64,000 nt of DNA from Actinophytocola oryzae (GTDB lineage: Bacteria > Actinomycetota > Actinomycetes > Mycobacteriales > Pseudonocardiaceae), in NCBI RefSeq assembly GCF_004364325.1, contig NZ_SOCP01000032.1:1-64000 (forward strand). The letters are read 5' to 3'. Shown here one piece after another: positions 61,854 through 64,000 of this stretch; position 1 is the stretch's first letter; the number at the start of each line of letters is the position of its first letter. Below the pieces are notes generated by a model, which searched no databases, was not told the origin of the DNA, and was given only the letters and a program-made list of their open reading frames with translations. Made by a program: the position numbers and the translations under genes.

Positions 61854-62443
61854 CTTCGATCGACCGGCGCCGTTTCCTGACTCTCGGCGGCGCCACTGTC
61901 GCCGCCACCGCTCTGTGGACCGCCGTACCCGCCGTCGCACAGGCCGCACCGACGACGAGCGTCAACGGGTGACCCGTGCTCGCCGAAGGCGAAGAGTTCC
62001 GGATCGAGGGCAGCACGCTGTTCGTGCGGCTCGCTCCGGAGGCGGCTCCGGTCCTGCTGTACGTCGCCAGGCGGTTCCTGTACGAGATCTCGGCGGAGCT
62101 TCAGCCGGGCGAGATCGCCGGGCACGTCACGAACCGGCACGTCGCGGTTGCGTACGAGTCCACGTACCTGTCGGGGAGCGGCATCGCCATTCGTCCGCTG
62201 CACTACCCCGTCGGCGCCACGAACGGCTTCTTCGAGAACGAGAAGACCGTCATCCGCGACATCCTGGCCGACTGCGACGGTGTGGTCGCCTGGGGCGGTG
62301 ACCTGGACCCGGTCAAGGAGTCCCACTTCCACATCACCGAACCCCCGACCAGTGGGCGGTACCGAACGCTGGTGGCGAAGCTCCGCGACTGGGACAGCAC
62401 CCCCGGCAAGGGCGCGGGTGCCGCCGACGCCTTCACCAGCTGA
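61850..62443 (+). pseudogene. Tat-exported M15-like peptidase, split by an in-frame TGA
   Basis: The first 40 codons encode a twin-arginine signal (DRRRFLTLGGATVAATALW, cleavage after AQA) and stop at TGA 61970-61972. The same frame continues without another stop to 62443: PVLAEGEEFRIEGSTLFVRL, then SGSGIAIRP and DPVKESHFHI. These resemble M15-type (D-Ala-D-Ala carboxypeptidase-like) motifs, but only the last histidine motif is clearly kept. The TGA stands where related proteins have Trp (NGW), so a TGG-to-TGA change would explain it. Restart at GTG 61976 would give an unexported product. Confidence 0.8.
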
Positions 62444-62452
62444 ACCCGGGGC

Positions 62453-62908
62453 TCACGCGGTGCGTGCCCGCAGCACCTCCAGTGCCCGGTCGGCGTGCAC
62501 GGCCATCCGCAGCTCGCTCTTGATGACCTCGATGACCTTACGGTCGGTGTCGATCACGAAGGTCTGCCGTTTGGTCAGCAGGGGCTTGAAGGAGCGCCGC
62601 ACGCCGAACTGTGTCGCGACCGTGCCGTCGGGGTCGGACAGCAGCGGGTAGTCGAACGAGTTGAGCCGGCTGAACTCGGCCTGCTTCTCGACCGTGTCGG
62701 CGCTTATGCCGATCCGCTGCGCGCCGACCTCGGCGAACTCCGCGGCGAGGTCCCGGAAGTGGCAGCTCTCCATCGTGCAGCCCTTGGTCATCGCCGCCGG
62801 GTAGAAGAACAGGACCACCGGCCCGGTCTGGAGGAAGTCCCGCAACGCGCGGGTCTTGCCGGTCTCGTCCGGCAGCTCGAAGTCCGGTGCGCTGTCCCCT
62901 GCCTTCAT
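62453..62908 (-). CDS. bcp: Thioredoxin-dependent peroxiredoxin (Bcp/PrxQ type)
   Basis: This 151-residue atypical peroxiredoxin starts GDSAPDFELPDETGK and has the peroxidatic cysteine in AMTKGCTMESCHFRDL (about residues 44-49) with a second cysteine five residues later, the PrxQ arrangement. It reduces hydroperoxides using thioredoxin. The C-terminal part contains FGVRRSFKPLLTKRQTFVID. It is divergent from the PAP2-like gene and convergent with the Tat gene. Confidence 0.92.
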   Translation of the reverse strand: MKAGDSAPDFELPDETGKTRALRDFLQTGPVVLFFYPAAMTKGCTMESCHFRDLAAEFAEVGAQRIGISADTVEKQAEFSRLNSFDYPLLSDPDGTVATQFGVRRSFKPLLTKRQTFVIDTDRKVIEVIKSELRMAVHADRALEVLRARTA

Positions 62909-62936
62909 GCCATCCCCTTCCTGGGATCATGTGCTG

Positions 62937-63542
62937 GTGGACGTGACCACCACCCCCAGTCTGCCGCTCCGGGCCGCCCGTGTCGTGACGGAGCTGCTGT
63001 CACCCGCCGTGATCGTCGTCGCTCTGCCGCTGGCGGTCGCGTGGCAGAGCACCGGCTACGCGGTACTCCCGACCCTGGGTTGGGGCCTGCTCGTCGCCGT
63101 GTTCTACAGCGTCATCCCCATGGCCATCATGGTGAGGGGCGCCCGCCGGGGACGCTGGGACGGGCACTGGGTGCGTGAGCGCGAACGCCGGATCATCCCG
63201 TTCCTGCTGTGCCTGGTGTCCACGTCGGTCGGCCTCGTGATCATGCTGCTGGCGGACGCCCCTCGGCCCGTGATCGCCCTGAGCTGGTCGATGATCGCGA
63301 CCCTGGTCGTGGTACTGGCCATCACCCGTTGGTGGAAGGTGTCCGTCCACGCGACGGTCGCGGGCGGCGCGGTCGCGACGATCGCGCTGCTGTACGGGCC
63401 GTGGTACCTGCTGCTCGTCGTGGGTGTCGCGCTCGTGTGCTGGTCCCGGGTGATGGTGCGGGACCACACGGTCGCGCAGGTGGTGGTCGGTGCGCTGCTC
63501 GGCCCGGTCGTCGGCGGGGCGGTGTTCCTCTGGCTGCGGTGA
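62937..63542 (+). CDS. PAP2-like membrane phosphatase-family protein
   Basis: This ~200-residue protein has six hydrophobic helices. Two of the three PAP2 motifs can be seen: KVSVHATVAGGAVATI (histidine of the second motif, about residue 137) and SRVMVRDHTVAQVVVGALLG (about residues 174-193) with the final Arg and His. The first K-x6-R-P motif is not clear; RERERRIIPFLL near residue 78 may stand in. GTG at 62931 or 62937 may be the start; GGGA lies 4 or 10 bases upstream. Possible substrates are lipid phosphates or polyprenyl diphosphate. Confidence 0.75.
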   Translation: MDVTTTPSLPLRAARVVTELLSPAVIVVALPLAVAWQSTGYAVLPTLGWGLLVAVFYSVIPMAIMVRGARRGRWDGHWVRERERRIIPFLLCLVSTSVGLVIMLLADAPRPVIALSWSMIATLVVVLAITRWWKVSVHATVAGGAVATIALLYGPWYLLLVVGVALVCWSRVMVRDHTVAQVVVGALLGPVVGGAVFLWLR

Positions 63543-64000
63543 TCACGGGATGAGCAGCACCCGGCCGAGCTGTTCGCGGGCCTCCAGGATCCGGTGTGCG
63601 GTAGCGGCCTCGGTGAGCGGCAGTCGTGTGTGGACGGTGGTCTTGAGCCTCCCCGACGCGAAGAGCTCGGCCAGCTCCGCCACCTCGTCGGCCGCCTGCT
63701 TCGGGGCCGCCTCGCGCCAGGCCAGCAAGGAGAAGCCGGTCACCGACCGCAGCTGGACCAGGTAGCGCACCGGTACGGCGCCGAGGGAGCCGGACGCCAC
63801 GCCGTAGACCACGACCCGGCCGAACGGCGCCAGGAGCTCGAGGCTGTGGACCGGCATCTCGCCGCCGATCGAGTCGAGCACCAGGTCGACGCCGCCGGGT
63901 GCCGCCTCGCGGACCTGCTCGGCCCAGTCCTCCTGCGTGTAGTCGATCGCCACGTCCGCGCCGAGCTGCCTGGCGAACGCGAGCTTCTCGGCCGAGCCCG
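63543..64000 (-). CDS. Zinc-free MDR/quinone oxidoreductase, N-terminus outside the window
   Basis: The visible C-terminal ~150 residues read AFARQLGADVAIDYTQEDWA, GGVDLVLDSIGGEM, GRVVVYGVASG and end LTEAATAHRILEAREQLGRV, the C-terminal half of a quinone oxidoreductase-like MDR protein. The catalytic half and cofactor loop lie beyond 64000. It is convergent with the PAP2-like gene, its stop adjoining that gene's end. Confidence 0.85.
   Translation of the reverse strand, partial: GSAEKLAFARQLGADVAIDYTQEDWAEQVREAAPGGVDLVLDSIGGEMPVHSLELLAPFGRVVVYGVASGSLGAVPVRYLVQLRSVTGFSLLAWREAAPKQAADEVAELAELFASGRLKTTVHTRLPLTEAATAHRILEAREQLGRVLLIP

Noticed and set aside
61970-61972. Selenocysteine codon in the Tat-exported protein
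   Set aside because: I see no SECIS-like hairpin just after the TGA and no selenoprotein family match; the site fits a mutated Trp codon better.

Overview
The window is very GC-rich, uses many GTG starts and packs its genes tightly with ATGA/GTGA stop-start overlaps. Gene content points to an actinomycete: an OpcA-linked pentose phosphate operon, MptB, SufR-SufBDCSU-SufT, an LCP protein, Lrp-linked Leu/Val dehydrogenase and F420-type enzymes. The 30-bp GAAGG-nnn-CCTTC tandem repeats resemble those I associate with Pseudonocardiales (Lentzea, Saccharothrix, Amycolatopsis). The genus is an inference. No tRNA, rRNA, transposase, prophage or CRISPR locus was seen.

Layout. 1-2.5 kb: the start of an unknown minus-strand gene, a 30-bp tandem repeat array, a small membrane protein, a STAS protein and a two-gene minus-strand operon. 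2.5-10.7 kb (minus): transketolase, transaldolase, glucose-6-phosphate isomerase, glucose-6-phosphate dehydrogenase, a 40-codon bridging ORF, opcA and 6-phosphogluconolactonase, together the non-oxidative and oxidative pentose phosphate routes. 10.9-21 kb: haem O synthase (ctaB) and haem A synthase (ctaA) with a quinone oxidoreductase. About 7 kb of accessory genes lies between ctaB and the oxidoreductase: VOC, ArsR with an SRPBCC-VOC fusion, hydrolase, PucR, HD protein, an unknown membrane/soluble gene pair and an FKBP-like lipoprotein. This accessory stretch ends in a second 30-bp repeat array.

21-26.5 kb: a frameshifted LLM oxidoreductase, a CadD-like transporter, an ABC-2 exporter pair, a DUF6058-like protein and the mannosyltransferase MptB. 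26.5-33.7 kb: the Fe-S assembly operon sufR-B-D-(mini-ORF)-Rieske ferredoxin-C-S-U-(truncated Uma2)-T, mostly translationally coupled, with a palindromic operator candidate at the sufR start. The order from opcA to sufT matches the Mycobacterium tuberculosis Rv1446c-Rv1466 block as I remember it, interrupted here by islands.

33.7-47 kb: a proline-rich membrane protein with a degenerate metallopeptidase domain, MerR, an EAL-CBS-GGDEF protein, an HD dNTPase-like protein, a large secreted subtilase with an atypical second motif and a P-domain, a beta-propeller lipoprotein, and a Leu/Val dehydrogenase divergent from an Lrp regulator. 47-57 kb: an ABC-F protein with an attenuator-like leader, an Rv1473A-like HTH protein, GT87, an ABC exporter, a MobA-like transferase, TetR with a divergent NmrA-like SDR, and an LCP cell-wall ligase.

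57.6-62.4 kb is a cell-envelope locus: an I36-type inhibitor, a lipoprotein, a DUF1906/peptidoglycan-binding protein, a small membrane protein and a Tat-targeted peptidase-like protein. Two of its five genes are broken, one by a frameshift and one by an in-frame TGA. The window ends with a Bcp peroxiredoxin, a PAP2-like membrane protein and a truncated quinone oxidoreductase. The best candidates for something undescribed are this envelope locus, the ABC-F leader, the membrane pair at 16.3-18.0 kb, and the bridging mini-ORFs and degenerate Uma2 inside core operons.
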